Shown here piece after piece: positions 25,000 through 34,800 of a stretch of DNA of 64,000 nt (the first letter of the stretch is position 1; every line of letters starts with the position of its first letter). The notes under the pieces are model-generated. The model was not told the origin of the DNA and did not search any database. It saw only the letters and a program-made list of their open reading frames with translations. Source of the DNA: PALSA-1353 sp050014015 (GTDB taxonomy: Bacteria; Planctomycetota; Phycisphaerae; Tepidisphaerales; Tepidisphaeraceae); assembly GCA_050014015.1 (NCBI GenBank), contig JBEKEC010000027.1:1-64000 (forward strand). The letters run 5' to 3'. A program made the translations under genes and the position numbers.

Positions 25000-25773
25000 T
25001 CAAACTCCCGCGGCCACCTGGCGTTCCACCCAGTCATATCCCCGCTCTTCCAGTTCCATCGCCAGGGCCTTGTCGCCGGATTTCACGATCCGGCCATCCA
25101 GCATCACGTGAACGAAATCCGGCTCGATGTAGCTTAGCAGACGCTGATAGTGCGTGACGACCAAAATCGCGCGGTCCGGGCCGCGAAGGCTGTTGGCGCC
25201 GTTGGCGACCACCTTCAGGGCGTCGATGTCCAGGCCCGAATCCGTTTCGTCCATCAGCGCCAGCCGCGGATCGCACACCGCCATCTGGAAAATCTCGTTG
25301 CGCTTTTTCTCGCCCCCGGAGAACCCTTCGTTGACGGCGCGATTCATGAAACTCTGGTCCATCTTCAGCAGCGCCATTTTTTCCTTGACCCGCTTGAGAA
25401 ACGAAATAGTGTCGATTTCCGGCTGGCCGTGATGCTTGCGGACCGCGTTGACGGCGGCCTTGAGGAAATAGCTGGTGCTCACGCCGGGGATTTCAACCGG
25501 ATATTGGAACGCCAGAAAAACTCCCTCGCGGGCGCGTTCCTCGGCGGACAGTTCCAGCAAATCCTTCCCGTCATAGGTGACGGTTCCCCCCGTCACCTCG
25601 TAGGTTTCCCGCCCGGCCAGCACCTGCACCAGCGTGCTCTTGCCGGAGCCGTTCTTGCCCATGATGGCGTGGACCTCGCCGGCGTTAATGGTGAGATTCA
25701 CGCCCTTGAGAATGTCCCGCCCGCCCGGAGCGGCGACGCGGGCGTGGAGATTTTGGATTTCGAGAAATGCCAT
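25000..25773 (-). CDS. sufC: SufC, Fe-S assembly ATPase
   Basis: The product is 257 aa. ABC-ATPase motifs are Walker A GKNGSGKSTL (about 39-48), signature FSGGEKKRNEIFQM (about 152-165) and Walker B LALMDETDSGLDIDAL, which is the SufC-specific form. SufC drives the SufBCD complex in building Fe-S clusters in the cytoplasm. It lies between the antitoxin gene upstream (26-base gap) and sufD downstream. Normally sufB directly precedes sufC; here a three-gene cassette separates them. No strong ribosome site is seen upstream of ATG 25773. Confidence 0.94.
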   Translation of the reverse strand: MAFLEIQNLHARVAAPGGRDILKGVNLTINAGEVHAIMGKNGSGKSTLVQVLAGRETYEVTGGTVTYDGKDLLELSAEERAREGVFLAFQYPVEIPGVSTSYFLKAAVNAVRKHHGQPEIDTISFLKRVKEKMALLKMDQSFMNRAVNEGFSGGEKKRNEIFQMAVCDPRLALMDETDSGLDIDALKVVANGANSLRGPDRAILVVTHYQRLLSYIEPDFVHVMLDGRIVKSGDKALAMELEERGYDWVERQVAAGV

Positions 25774-25799
25774 GTTGATTGTAACTCGCTGATTTCAAA

Positions 25800-26126
25800 T
25801 TATGCGGCGGAGCGACTATGTTTGGTCCGGCTCTTTTTGTTTGGCTTGGTTCGAACCACCGCGCGCAATTCATTCGATTCTCTTTGTGCCAGCTCGGTCT
25901 TAACTTGTTCCAGAGGAACGCCGCCTTTCTCGTTCCGGCGTTCGCGGATCATTTTCCAGAATTCCGGATCGTTCATATAACCGATATCTTCCCAGTCATA
26001 AGCGCTTGCATCAGAGACGAAAGCAAACGGCTGACCGTTGCGTGTCAACAGAATTTTTTCCTTGGGCGCGGTCTTGATTAACCTCGCGATTTCACTTCCA
26101 AGGTCTTCAATCGCCATTCGCTTCAT
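25800..26126 (-). CDS. Phd/YefM-like antitoxin
   Basis: The product is 108 aa from ATG 26126, with GGAGG seven bases upstream. The N-terminal 45 residues follow the Phd fold: IEDLGSEIARLIKTAPKEKILLTRNGQPFAFV, in which antitoxins typically read ...LRKAREGPVLITRNGKPVAVL. The C-terminal half is charged and likely disordered until it binds the toxin. It overlaps the toxin gene upstream by 20 bases, toxin first, which is the less common order. The pair lies inside the suf operon, between sufB and sufC. By family it would neutralise the toxin and repress the cassette. Confidence 0.7.
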   Translation of the reverse strand: MKRMAIEDLGSEIARLIKTAPKEKILLTRNGQPFAFVSDASAYDWEDIGYMNDPEFWKMIRERRNEKGGVPLEQVKTELAQRESNELRAVVRTKPNKKSRTKHSRSAA

Positions 26127-26433
26127 TGAGCACCTCCGACGTTGTCTTGTGCGGCGGCTTACGCCGCACCGCTCGGATACAAACTATCCCTTCCGCCTCA
26201 TCCACGTCATAAAAAGCTCGAAATTCTCTCGCTCTTAGCTCCCATAGCGGTGGAACATACCCGAAGTTGGCTGGTTCCCATCCCAGAATCTTCTTATCCT
26301 TCGTTTGAACATTCGGATCATACGTCAACTTTCTCTCGATGGCCTCCAACACTTTACGATGATCGAATATTCTCAAATCGCCAAGCTCTCGCCTGGACGA
26401 TGGTGAAAACTCGATACCAAAGCGTCTACCCAT
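26107..26433 (-). CDS. RelE/HigB-like toxin
   Basis: The product is 108 aa from ATG 26433, which overlaps the stop of the tiny upstream gene by eight bases. The pattern fits RelE-type toxins: a helical start (SSRRELGDLRIFDHRKVLEAIERKL), then KKILGWEPANFGYVPPLWELRAREFRAFYDVD, with the strand-turn-strand carrying Arg/Phe-Tyr residues (RAREFRAFYD, as in RVGDYRVLYDV). The tail is ICIRAVRRKPPHKT-like. RelE toxins cleave mRNA in the ribosome or at free sites. It precedes its Phd-like partner. Activity is inferred from family only. Confidence 0.7.
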   Translation of the reverse strand: MGRRFGIEFSPSSRRELGDLRIFDHRKVLEAIERKLTYDPNVQTKDKKILGWEPANFGYVPPLWELRAREFRAFYDVDEAEGIVCIRAVRRKPPHKTTSEVLNEANGD

Positions 26434-26584
26434 GACAGGCCGCCCGAATCTCATCCGAGGCCGCCGATTTTGCCGCGCCGTCCCGGGCTTTGAATCGCTC
26501 CTTCGAGTTGCCTCGCCAACGGTTGGGCGTGCAAAGCGTGCATCGGACTTGCCGTTTGGTTTTGCCTCGCTTGTAATTCGCCAT
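26426..26584 (-). CDS. 52-residue Cys-pair basic protein heading the toxin cassette
   Basis: The product is 52 aa from ATG 26584, with GGGAG eight bases upstream. It is highly basic (ANYKRGKTKRQVRC) and has a CTLC pair followed by TPNRWRGNSKERFK, so a half zinc site or nucleic-acid contact is possible. I recall similar tiny proteins near toxin-antitoxin genes, but cannot name a family. It overlaps the toxin start, so the three genes are coupled: tiny protein, toxin, antitoxin. The strong ribosome site and tight overlap argue that it is a real gene. Confidence 0.6.
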   Translation of the reverse strand: MANYKRGKTKRQVRCTLCTPNRWRGNSKERFKARDGAAKSAASDEIRAACHG

Positions 26585-26610
26585 ACCATCAACTCCCGCA
26601 CTGGCGCCGA

Positions 26611-28065
26611 TCATCCCACGCTTCCTTCCAAACTCACTCCCAACAACTTCTGGGCCTCAACCGCGAATTCCATGGGCAACTCGCGGAAAACCTCCTTGCA
26701 GAACCCGCTCACGATCATGCTGATCGAGTCCTCCAGGCTGATCCCGCGGCTCTTGCAATAGAATAATTGGTCCTCGCCGATCTTGCTCGTGCTGGCCTCG
26801 TGTTCCGCGCGGCTGGTGGTGTTGCGGACCTCGATGTACGGAACGGTGTGCGCCCCGCATCGGTCGCCCAGCAGCAGGCTGTCGCATTGGGTGTAGTTGC
26901 GGCTGTGGCTGGCGCCCTTGAGGATCTTCACCAGGCCGCGATAACAATTCTGCCCGTGGCCGGCGCTGATCCCCTTGCTCACGATCGTGCTGCGCGTGTT
27001 CTTGCCGATGTGGATCATCTTGGTCCCGGTGTCGGCCTGCTGGCGATGGTTGGTCAGCGCCACGCTGTAAAATTCGCCGATGCTGTCGTCGCCTTGCAGG
27101 ATGCAGCTTGGATATTTCCAGGTGATCGCCGAGCCGGTCTCCACCTGCGTCCAACTGATCTTGCTGGCGCGGCCGCGGCAAGCGCCGCGCTTGGTGACGA
27201 AGTTGTAAATCCCGCCTTTGCCTTCCTTGTCGCCGGGATACCAGTTCTGAACGGTGCTGTACTTGATGCTGGCGTTGTCCATGGCCACCAATTCCACCAC
27301 CGCCGCGTGAAGCTGGTTCTCGTCGCGCATCGGGGCGGTGCAGCCCTCCAGATAACTCACGGAGGCCCCCTCGTCGGCGACGATCAGCGTCCGCTCGAAC
27401 TGGCCCGTGTTCCTGGCGTTGATGCGGAAATAAGTGCTCAATTCCATCGGGCATTTCACGCCCCTGGGCACGTAGCAGAAGCTGCCGTCCGTGAACACCG
27501 CGCTGTTCAACGTCGCGAAAAAGTTGTCGGAATACGGGACCACCGAACCCATGTATTTCCGCACCAGGTCCGGATGATCCCGCACCGCTTCGCTGAAGGA
27601 GCAGAAAATGATCCCCTTCTCCGCGAGCGTTTTCTTGAACGTCGTCGCCACCGAAACGCTGTCGAAGACGGCATCCACCGCCACGGCGGGCCGCTCCAGC
27701 CCCAGCAGTGCCGCCCGCTCGTTCATCGGAACGCCGAGCTTTTCATAGATCTTCAGCAACTCCGGATCGACCTCGTCCATGCTCTTCAGGTTTGGCTTGG
27801 GCGCAGAGTAATAAATCGTCTTCTGATAATCGATCGGCGAATGATGCACCATCGCCCACTTCGGCTCGGTCATGGTCAGCCAATGCCGATAGGCGCGCAG
27901 ACGCCATTCGAGCATCCACTGCGGCTCGTTTTTTTTGTGGGAGATGAAGCGGACGATCTCCTCGTTCAACCCGGCGGGGGCCGAATCAGCCTCGATGTCG
28001 CTGATGAAGCCCCACTGGTACTCGCGGTTGGCGAGCGTTTCGATTTCGGTTTCGGCAGTGGGCAT
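26611..28065 (-). CDS. sufB: SufB, Fe-S assembly scaffold subunit
   Basis: The product is 484 aa, the standard SufB length. Characteristic stretches are MLEWRLRAYRHWLTM, SVVPYSDNFFATLNSAVFTDG, CPMELSTYFRINARNTGQFE, YLEGCTAPMRDENQLHAAVV and YTQCDSLLLGDRCGAHTVPY, with the conserved Cys in the last acting in sulfur acceptance. The end RGISLEDSISMIVSGFC is also typical. SufB is the main scaffold on which the cluster is built in the SufBC2D complex. It follows the A-type carrier gene after 12 bases and precedes the toxin cassette. Confidence 0.95.
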   Translation of the reverse strand: MPTAETEIETLANREYQWGFISDIEADSAPAGLNEEIVRFISHKKNEPQWMLEWRLRAYRHWLTMTEPKWAMVHHSPIDYQKTIYYSAPKPNLKSMDEVDPELLKIYEKLGVPMNERAALLGLERPAVAVDAVFDSVSVATTFKKTLAEKGIIFCSFSEAVRDHPDLVRKYMGSVVPYSDNFFATLNSAVFTDGSFCYVPRGVKCPMELSTYFRINARNTGQFERTLIVADEGASVSYLEGCTAPMRDENQLHAAVVELVAMDNASIKYSTVQNWYPGDKEGKGGIYNFVTKRGACRGRASKISWTQVETGSAITWKYPSCILQGDDSIGEFYSVALTNHRQQADTGTKMIHIGKNTRSTIVSKGISAGHGQNCYRGLVKILKGASHSRNYTQCDSLLLGDRCGAHTVPYIEVRNTTSRAEHEASTSKIGEDQLFYCKSRGISLEDSISMIVSGFCKEVFRELPMEFAVEAQKLLGVSLEGSVG

Positions 28066-28077
28066 GACATCACGCTC

Positions 28078-28413
28078 TTACGCCGAGAAGCTGCTTCCGC
28101 AGCCGCAGGTGCTGGTCGCGTTGGGGTTTTTGAACACGAACCCGCGGCCCATCACTTCGTCCTTGAAGTCGATCTCCGTGCCGTTGAGATACAAATACGA
28201 CTTCATATCGCAAAGAATCCGAATCCCCTGCGATTCGATTTCCTCATCCGCCTCGCTCTTGGCTTCTTCGGTGAGATCGAGCATGTAGCTGAACCCGCTG
28301 CACCCGCCGCCCTTGACGCCGACCCGCAGCTTGGTGCCGGCTTCCGGCAACTCCTGCTGCTTGATGATCGTCTTGATCTCCCGAGCGGCGGTCTCCGACA
28401 ATGTAATGGGCAT
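28078..28413 (-). CDS. A-type Fe-S carrier (SufA/ErpA-like)
   Basis: The product is 111 aa from ATG 28413, with AAGGAA upstream. The A-type fold shows LRVGVKGGGCSGFSYMLDL with the first cluster Cys, and a C-terminal TCGCGSSF with the remaining two. It also has the MGRGFVFKNPNA core. A-type carriers accept clusters from SufBCD and deliver them to target proteins. It is the first gene of the suf operon, downstream of a clear promoter. Whether it is the SufA, IscA or ErpA type cannot be told. Confidence 0.9.
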   Translation of the reverse strand: MPITLSETAAREIKTIIKQQELPEAGTKLRVGVKGGGCSGFSYMLDLTEEAKSEADEEIESQGIRILCDMKSYLYLNGTEIDFKDEVMGRGFVFKNPNATSTCGCGSSFSA

Positions 28414-28480
28414 ACAAATTCCTTTCTTTTCAACGAACGAACCACAACCGCCGACCGGATCGGCTGGTTAACACTTTACA

Positions 28481-28509
28481 AGCATAGCATGGATGATACT
28501 CAGTCTCAA
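28481..28509 (-). promoter_or_regulatory. Promoter of the suf operon
   Basis: On the minus strand TTGAGA (28509-28504) and TATGCT (28486-28481) are separated by 17 bases. The start point would be near 28474, giving a leader of about 60 bases before the A-type carrier. I did not recognise an IscR/SufR-type palindrome around it, so the iron or oxidative control expected for suf is not visible. Confidence 0.6.
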
Positions 28510-28992
28510 CGAGTGGAGCCTATCCTTCCCCGCTAACCTAAATGCACGGATTCTCGATAACGCGGCATTTGCTTGCAACTCACTGCCGCATAAATAGCTA
28601 ACGCGATTTTCGCCATCGCGCCGAAGAATTGGCGCGCCGGCCGACGCCGATCGGGACACCAACACCTCTGCGTGTCCGATACGCAAACCGCATGTTGTTT
28701 GTCTCAGGAATCGTGTGGGGCTCGGCGCAGCCAGCCGCCATCGGAAGACACAGGGCACAATCATGGACGCCTCAACGACGAATGCAGCAAAGCACGGCCG
28801 CGACTATTGCACGTAACCAGAATTAGCCATTCAGGGCGAGTACTCGATCCTGAGCGGGAATTGCTCGAACAGCTTGCCAATGCACTCGATGCCGTCGCAA
28901 ATCGAAAGGACGCGGAGTATCATCACGACCAGCCGTCCAATTGGGCCTTGGTGGGCACGACAACGGAAATCTCAGGACAACAGGAAACGAAA
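28510..28992. other. Divergent intergenic region, no gene recognised
   Basis: This 480-base stretch separates the suf promoter from the ankyrin gene. An open frame on the plus strand runs in from 28672, but its first 107 codons encode no recognisable protein and precede a signal peptide, so they are read as noncoding. A CGCGAT/ATCGCG inverted repeat lies near 28600. Nothing else was identified. Confidence 0.4.
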
Positions 28993-30936
28993 ATGGCGCT
29001 AGTTCTTGGCACAAAAAATCGAGCCAGTTGGAGCATCGCGGTTGCCACAATTTGCTTGGCATGCTTCTCAGCAAATGGGTCCATTGCCAGCGAACAAGGG
29101 GGGGCAAATCAGGCAAATGCGATCGCTGCCCAAACTGCTGGGCCGGCGCCTGCGAGTCAAACGGCGATTCGGGCGATCGACGACGCGGCCGAACGCGGCG
29201 ATTTGGAACAGGTCACGGCGCTGTTGAAGGACAATCCCGAACTGGTTGCCAGCATGGATCAGTTCGATCGCACGCCCCTGCATTGGGCGGCATATATGGA
29301 CCACAAAGACGTCGTGCAATGGTTGCTGGTTTCCAAGGCCCACATTGACGCTCGCGACCGTGACGGCAATACGGCGTTGCACATGGCGGTGGCAAGGGAT
29401 TACCTGGATGTAGCACGACTGTTACTGGCCAACGGTGCCGCATTCGATATTTTTGACGTGGCCGCTGTTGGCGACGTTGAAAAGGTCAATTCACTACTCA
29501 AGGAAAATCCTGCTTTGGTTTCCAGCAGGGACAAAAGTGGCTGGACGCCTTTGCACATGGCGGTATATGACGATCACAAAGACGTGGCGGCATTGCTCCT
29601 TGCCAACCACGCCGACGTCAATGCCAAGGATATTGGCGGCCAGACTCCATTGCACAAGGCGGCGCTAAATGGCCACAAGGACGTGGTGGAATTGTTGCTG
29701 GGCAACAAGGCTGACATCGAGGCCAAGGATCGCCAAGGTCGCACGCCCTTGCACTGGGCAGCGGCCAGCAATCGCAACCTAGATGCAGCAGAATCGCTAC
29801 TGGCCAGCAAGGCCAAAATTGATGCCAAGGATAATGCGGGCCTTACGCCGCTGCAGTTGGCGACGCAGAACGGTAACGAGAAGGTGGCGCAACTGCTGCT
29901 GGAGAACAAGGCCGATGTTAATGCGAGGGACCCCCATGGGAAGACGCCATTATTCTACGCGCCATTTTTTATTGGCAAGAACGTGGCGCAAATACTGCTG
30001 GCCAACAAGGCTGATATCAATGCGAGGGACAATGATGGCAAGACGCCTTTGCACCAAGCGGCGCAGGATGGAGCTGTGGACGTGGCGAAAATGCTGCTGG
30101 CAAACGGGGCTGACGTCAACGCTAAGGACAATGAGGGCCGCACGCCTTTGCATGCACCAGCGGCTTATGGCGACCGAGACATGGTGGAATTGCTCCTAGC
30201 CAATAAGGCCGAAGTCAATGCCACGGACAATAGAGGCGAATCGCCAATGCACTTGGCAGAGGACGCTGACCATAAGGACGTTGTGGAACTGCTGCGCCAG
30301 CACGGCGGGAAGGACCTGCCCGGAGGCGCTGCCGAGGCGGCGGCCCGGCGCGAGACAATACAGGCGATCCTTGCAGCGGCTGGGAGCGGCGAATTGGAAA
30401 AGGTCACGGCGTTACTCAAATCTAATCCTGATCTAGTTTCCAGCCAGTCAAGGATAGGCTCGACCCCATTACACTTGGCAGTGGAAAATGGACACAAGGA
30501 CATGGCGGAATTGCTGCTGGCCAGGAAAGCTGATGCCAACGCGAAAGACCTATACCTGCGCACACCATTGCATATTGCGTCGAACTTGAGCAACAAGGGC
30601 ATAGCAGAATTGCTTTTGGCCAACGGGGCCGACGTCAATGCCAAGGACGAAAACGGCTGGACGCCGCTGCACGAGGCGGTATTCAATGGCCACAAAGAGA
30701 TCGCAGAATTGCTCCTGGCCAATAAGGCCGACGCCAACGCGAAGAACAGGCAAGGTAACACGCCGTTGCACTGGGCGGTCGTTTGCGGTCAAAAGGCTAT
30801 GGTGCAATTGCTGCTGGACAACAAAGCCAATATCAATGCAAAGAACGATGACGGCCATACGGCCTTGCATGAAGCGGTGGCTGACGGCCAGAAAGACACC
30901 GCGGAATTGCTACGCCAGCATGGCGGTGAGGAGTAA
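28993..30936 (+). CDS. Secreted ankyrin-repeat protein
   Basis: The product is 647 aa. ATG 28993 is chosen because AGGA lies seven bases upstream and a signal peptide starts there (SWSIAVATICLACFSANGS). About 15 ankyrin repeats follow, with TPLHWAAYMDHKDVVQWLL-type cores and DINARDNDGK turns. Two internal breaks (AAVGDVEKVNSLLKENP and AAGSGELEKVTALLKSNP) restart the array, so it is built from three similar blocks that likely duplicated. Ankyrin arrays bind proteins. The signal peptide means it works outside the cytoplasm. It is flanked by suf genes and a ParDE pair and shows no functional link to either. Confidence 0.85.
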   Translation: MALVLGTKNRASWSIAVATICLACFSANGSIASEQGGANQANAIAAQTAGPAPASQTAIRAIDDAAERGDLEQVTALLKDNPELVASMDQFDRTPLHWAAYMDHKDVVQWLLVSKAHIDARDRDGNTALHMAVARDYLDVARLLLANGAAFDIFDVAAVGDVEKVNSLLKENPALVSSRDKSGWTPLHMAVYDDHKDVAALLLANHADVNAKDIGGQTPLHKAALNGHKDVVELLLGNKADIEAKDRQGRTPLHWAAASNRNLDAAESLLASKAKIDAKDNAGLTPLQLATQNGNEKVAQLLLENKADVNARDPHGKTPLFYAPFFIGKNVAQILLANKADINARDNDGKTPLHQAAQDGAVDVAKMLLANGADVNAKDNEGRTPLHAPAAYGDRDMVELLLANKAEVNATDNRGESPMHLAEDADHKDVVELLRQHGGKDLPGGAAEAAARRETIQAILAAAGSGELEKVTALLKSNPDLVSSQSRIGSTPLHLAVENGHKDMAELLLARKADANAKDLYLRTPLHIASNLSNKGIAELLLANGADVNAKDENGWTPLHEAVFNGHKEIAELLLANKADANAKNRQGNTPLHWAVVCGQKAMVQLLLDNKANINAKNDDGHTALHEAVADGQKDTAELLRQHGGEE

Positions 30937-31019
30937 TCCGCACGGAAATGGATGCGTGCGAACAAATCCGTTTCCCTCTGCGGCGAGGAGGCGGCTGCGA
31001 TGCCGAACTGCAGGGTGCT

Positions 31020-31328
31020 TCATCGGGTTCGTTTGCGTTTGAACGGGGGTCGCAGGTTTCGCGCGCCGTGGATTACGCGCGAAACATAAAGCGTCCTACG
31101 CTGAACTCGGCATGCGATAAGATAGGAATACACTCGCCAGAATCGGTAATCGGAGTTGGAAACATCTGATCGTCGATGGCCCATCGCGGGCATCTCGGCC
31201 AGGCTTCTCATTGCGCTCTCAAGATCGTCGCGTACTCGGTCCGCGGCGTCGACATTGTCGGCGACGATAAAATGCCAGATTTCGGCCAACTCTTTGAATG
31301 CGGCCTTGAAGAAAATCAGTCGCCTCAT
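31020..31328 (-). CDS. parE: ParE-family toxin
   Basis: The product is 102 aa. RelE/ParE superfamily features are FFKAAFKELAEIWHFIVADN (where ParE proteins read A..DL..I..YI), ADRVRDDLESAMRSLAEMPAMGH and the strand YRFWRVYSYLIACRV, followed by LYVSRVIHGARNL, matching ParE's V.V.RVLHG.RDL. ParE toxins poison DNA gyrase. Its ATG overlaps the stop of the antitoxin gene as ATGA, so the two are coupled. The pair lies between the ankyrin gene and gltB. Confidence 0.8.
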   Translation of the reverse strand: MRRLIFFKAAFKELAEIWHFIVADNVDAADRVRDDLESAMRSLAEMPAMGHRRSDVSNSDYRFWRVYSYLIACRVQRRTLYVSRVIHGARNLRPPFKRKRTR

Positions 31329-31591
31329 CCAGCCTTTTTGCGCCGCTTGGCGCTGAGCCGCCGCAATTCCGCAAATGCCTGATCGCCATCAATGACATCG
31401 CCAGCGGCGATGTCCCGCTCTCCCTCGTTCAATAGCCGGTCCAGTTCGCCAGGGGCAAAATCGCCAAAGGATTCTTGTTGATCGAGGGAAGACAAAGCCG
31501 CGGTCACTACGTCTTCCGGGCGACGGTATTTGCCGGACTCCACGCGGTCCTTAATCAGCGTCTGGATTTTGGGAGAAAGCTCAAGTTTCAT
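31325..31591 (-). CDS. parD: ParD-like antitoxin
   Basis: The product is 88 aa from ATG 31591. The N-terminus is a ribbon-helix-helix: MKLELSPKIQTLIKDRVESGKYRRPEDVVTAAL, closely matching ParD's SL.LS.ELEAFIRE.V.SG.Y.S.SEVVR.AL. The C-terminal half is acidic and wraps the toxin in known ParD proteins. It would both block ParE and repress the operon. The toxin gene follows with an ATGA overlap. Confidence 0.8.
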   Translation of the reverse strand: MKLELSPKIQTLIKDRVESGKYRRPEDVVTAALSSLDQQESFGDFAPGELDRLLNEGERDIAAGDVIDGDQAFAELRRLSAKRRKKAG

Positions 31592-31716
31592 AACTCGCCC
31601 TAACGCGCATGATATCACAAAGCGTTCAAGAATTATTATTCGACATCGCAGGGGGTATTGATATCGGGGACGATTGTATCTGATCGGGATACGCCGACAA
31701 TTCGAACCCGCCCGGT

Positions 31717-31745
31717 TTGACTGTTTTCACGTTTCTGCTTAAAGT
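31717..31745 (+). promoter_or_regulatory. Promoter of gltB
   Basis: TTGACT (31717-31722) and TAAAGT (31740-31745) are 17 bases apart. The start point would be near 31752, about 60 bases before the gltB start. No operator was recognised. Confidence 0.55.
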
Positions 31746-31811
31746 TTATCCACCGACCGACCGCTCCGAATAAGTTTGTGAACATCACGCCAATTCGCTA
31801 TAAAGGCGATT

Positions 31812-34800
31812 TTGAATCGTTCTGCGCTGGCCATTGAACCCAGTAATGCCACTATGAGAGGCTATCCGCCCGCTCAGGGCCTATATGATCCTCGACACGA
31901 ACACGACGCCTGCGGCGTCGGGTTTATTTGCCACATCAAGGGCAACGCCAGCAATCGTATCATCATGCAGGCGCTGGAGATGCTGGAAAACATGAACCAC
32001 CGCGGGGCCTGCGGATGCGAGCCCGACAGTGGTGATGGGGCGGGCATTATGGTCCGCCTCCCCGACGCCTTTTTACGCAGAAAATGCACCGATTTGGGCA
32101 TCACCCTGCCCCCGCTGAACCAATACGGCGTGGCCAACGTCTTCCTGCCCCAGGACATGGTTCAACGCAACGAATGCCAGCGAATCCTGGAAAAAGTCGT
32201 GGCGGATTACGGGATGGTCACGCTCGGCTGGCGTGACGTGCCGGTGGACAACCGTCAGATCGGGCCGACCCCGCGCCGCTGCGAGCCGAGAATCCGGCAA
32301 ATCTTCGTCGGCATGGGCAGCACGTTTTACAACCGCCGGGATTTCGATCGCCGGCTCTATCTCGTCCGCCAGCGCGCCGAGAACAGCATCGAATTCAGCG
32401 ACCTGCCTGAATCCGCCCGAAGCACGTTCTACATTTGCGCCCTCAGCGCTTCGCGCATCATCTATAAGGGGATGCTCACGGCGCTGCAGATCCGCAATTA
32501 TTTCCCCGACCTCAGCGAGCCGGATTTCGAGTCCGCCCTAGCCGTCATCCATTCTCGCTTCAGCACCAACACCTTCCCGTCTTGGGACCGTGCCCATCCC
32601 TACCGATACCTGGCCCACAACGGCGAGATCAACACCCTGCGCGGCAACCGCAACTGGATGCGCGCCCGATACGGCTCGCTGCAATCGGAAATCTTCGGCG
32701 ACGAATTGCAGAAGATGTTCCCCATCCTTACCGAATCCGGATCGGACACGGCGACCATCGACAACGCGCTACAGTTCCTCACCATCAACGGCCGAAGCCT
32801 GGCACACAGCATGCTGATGCTCATCCCCGAGGCCTGGCAGAACAATCACAAGATGGATGAGGAGCTGAAGGCCTTTTATGAATATCACGCCTGCCTGATG
32901 GAGCCGTGGGACGGTCCGGCGAGCATCGTCTTCACCAACGGCGCCCAGGTGGGGGCGGTGCTGGACCGCAACGGCCTGCGCCCCAGCCGATATTACGTCA
33001 CGCGCGACGATTTGGTGGTGATGGCCAGCGAGGTCGGCGTGCTGCCGATCAAGCCCGAAAACGTCGCCCGGAAGTGGCGGCTCCAGCCGGGCAGGATTTT
33101 CCTCATCGACTTCAAGCAGGGCCGCATCATCGACGACAGCGAGATCAAGCGCAACCTGGTCGAAAAGCGCCCGTGGAAGGAATGGCTCAACCAGTACATG
33201 ATTCCGCTGGACGACCTGCCGGCCCCGCGGAACATTCAGGAGCCGGACCACAAAACTCTGCGCGTCCGCCAGCACGCCTTCGGATACACGGTGGAAGATT
33301 TGAAGATGGTCATGATGCCGATGGCCGCCGCCGGGCTGGAAGCCACCGGCAGCATGGGCGCGGATACGCCGCTGGCGTGCCTCAGCGACAAGCCACAGTT
33401 GCTCTACAATTATTTCCGGCAACTGTTCGCGCAGGTGACCAATCCGCCGCTCGACGCCATCCGCGAGGAATTGGTCACCAGCCTTTACACCTACCTCGGC
33501 CGCGAGGGAAATCTCCTCAGCGAGGAACCGAAGAACTGCCACCTGATCAAGCTCAAGCAGCCGATTCTATCCAACAGCGACCTGGAGAAATTGCGTGAGG
33601 TGGCGCACGGCGACCTGCGCGCCGTCACGCTGCCCATGCTCTTCACCGGCGCCGAAGGCGAAGCCGGCCTGGAAAGGGCGGTGGATGCGCTGTGCGCCGC
33701 CGCGGCCAAGGCCGTGCGCGACGGTGCGTCGATTCTGGTGCTGTCGGATCGCGGCGTCGATGCCAAGCACGTGCCGATCCCCAGCCTGCTCGCCACCGCC
33801 GCCGTGCACCATCACCTCATCCGCGAAGGAACCCGCACGCAATGCGGCCTGGTCGTGGAGACCGGCGAGGCCCGCGAGTCGCACCATTTCTGCCTGCTCA
33901 TCGGATACGGGGCCGGAGCGATCAATCCATATCTGGCGTTTGAGACCCTGGCCGACCTGCACAAAGACGGCATGCTGCCGGAAGACCTCACCCTCGACCA
34001 AGCCAAGAAAAACTTCATCAAGGCCGCCAACAAGGGCATTCTCAAAGTCGCCAGCAAGATGGGCATCAGCACGGTGCAAAGCTACCGCGGGGCGCAGATT
34101 TTCGAGGCGATCGGGCTGAGCAAGCGGTTGGTGGACAAGTTCTTCACCAACACCGCCAGCCGGATCAACGGCGTCGATCTCGACGTCATCGCGCGCGAAT
34201 CGCTCCTGCGCCATCGCCACGGGTTCCCCCCCATCCGCGTCAACGGACAGGTGTTGGAAAACGGCGGGAACTATCAATGGCGGCGCGACGGGGAATACCA
34301 CATGTGGAACCCCGACTCCATCGGCAAGATGCAGCATGCCGTCCGCCTGGGCATCTCCCGACCCATCGACGGGTTCAAAGCCTTCCAGGAATACAGCAAA
34401 ATCTGCAACGACGAAGCCCGGCACCTTTGCACCCTGCGCGGGCTGCTCAGTTTCCGTAAATCCAACCGCCCCATCCCCATCGAAGAGGTCGAACCCGCCA
34501 GAGAAATCGTCAAACGCTTCGTCACCGGCGCGATGAGCTTCGGCTCGATCAGCAAGGAAGCGCACGAGAACCTGGCGATCGCGATGAACCGAATCGGCGG
34601 CAAGAGCAACACCGGCGAGGGCGGCGAAGACCCCAACCGCTTCCAGGGCGACCGCGACAAGGCCGGCAAGCCCGTGATGTTGCCCGAACTCAAGGTCGTC
34701 AACGACACGCTTGCCGCTTGGCCGGTGCTTCGCCGCTCGGCGATCAAACAGGTGGCGTCGGCGCGCTTCGGCGTCACCGCCGAATACCTCGTCAACGCCG

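Noticed and set aside
28672..28992. N-terminal extension of the ankyrin protein
   Set aside because: These 107 codons precede a signal peptide with its own ribosome site at 28993, which must be at the N-terminus to work.
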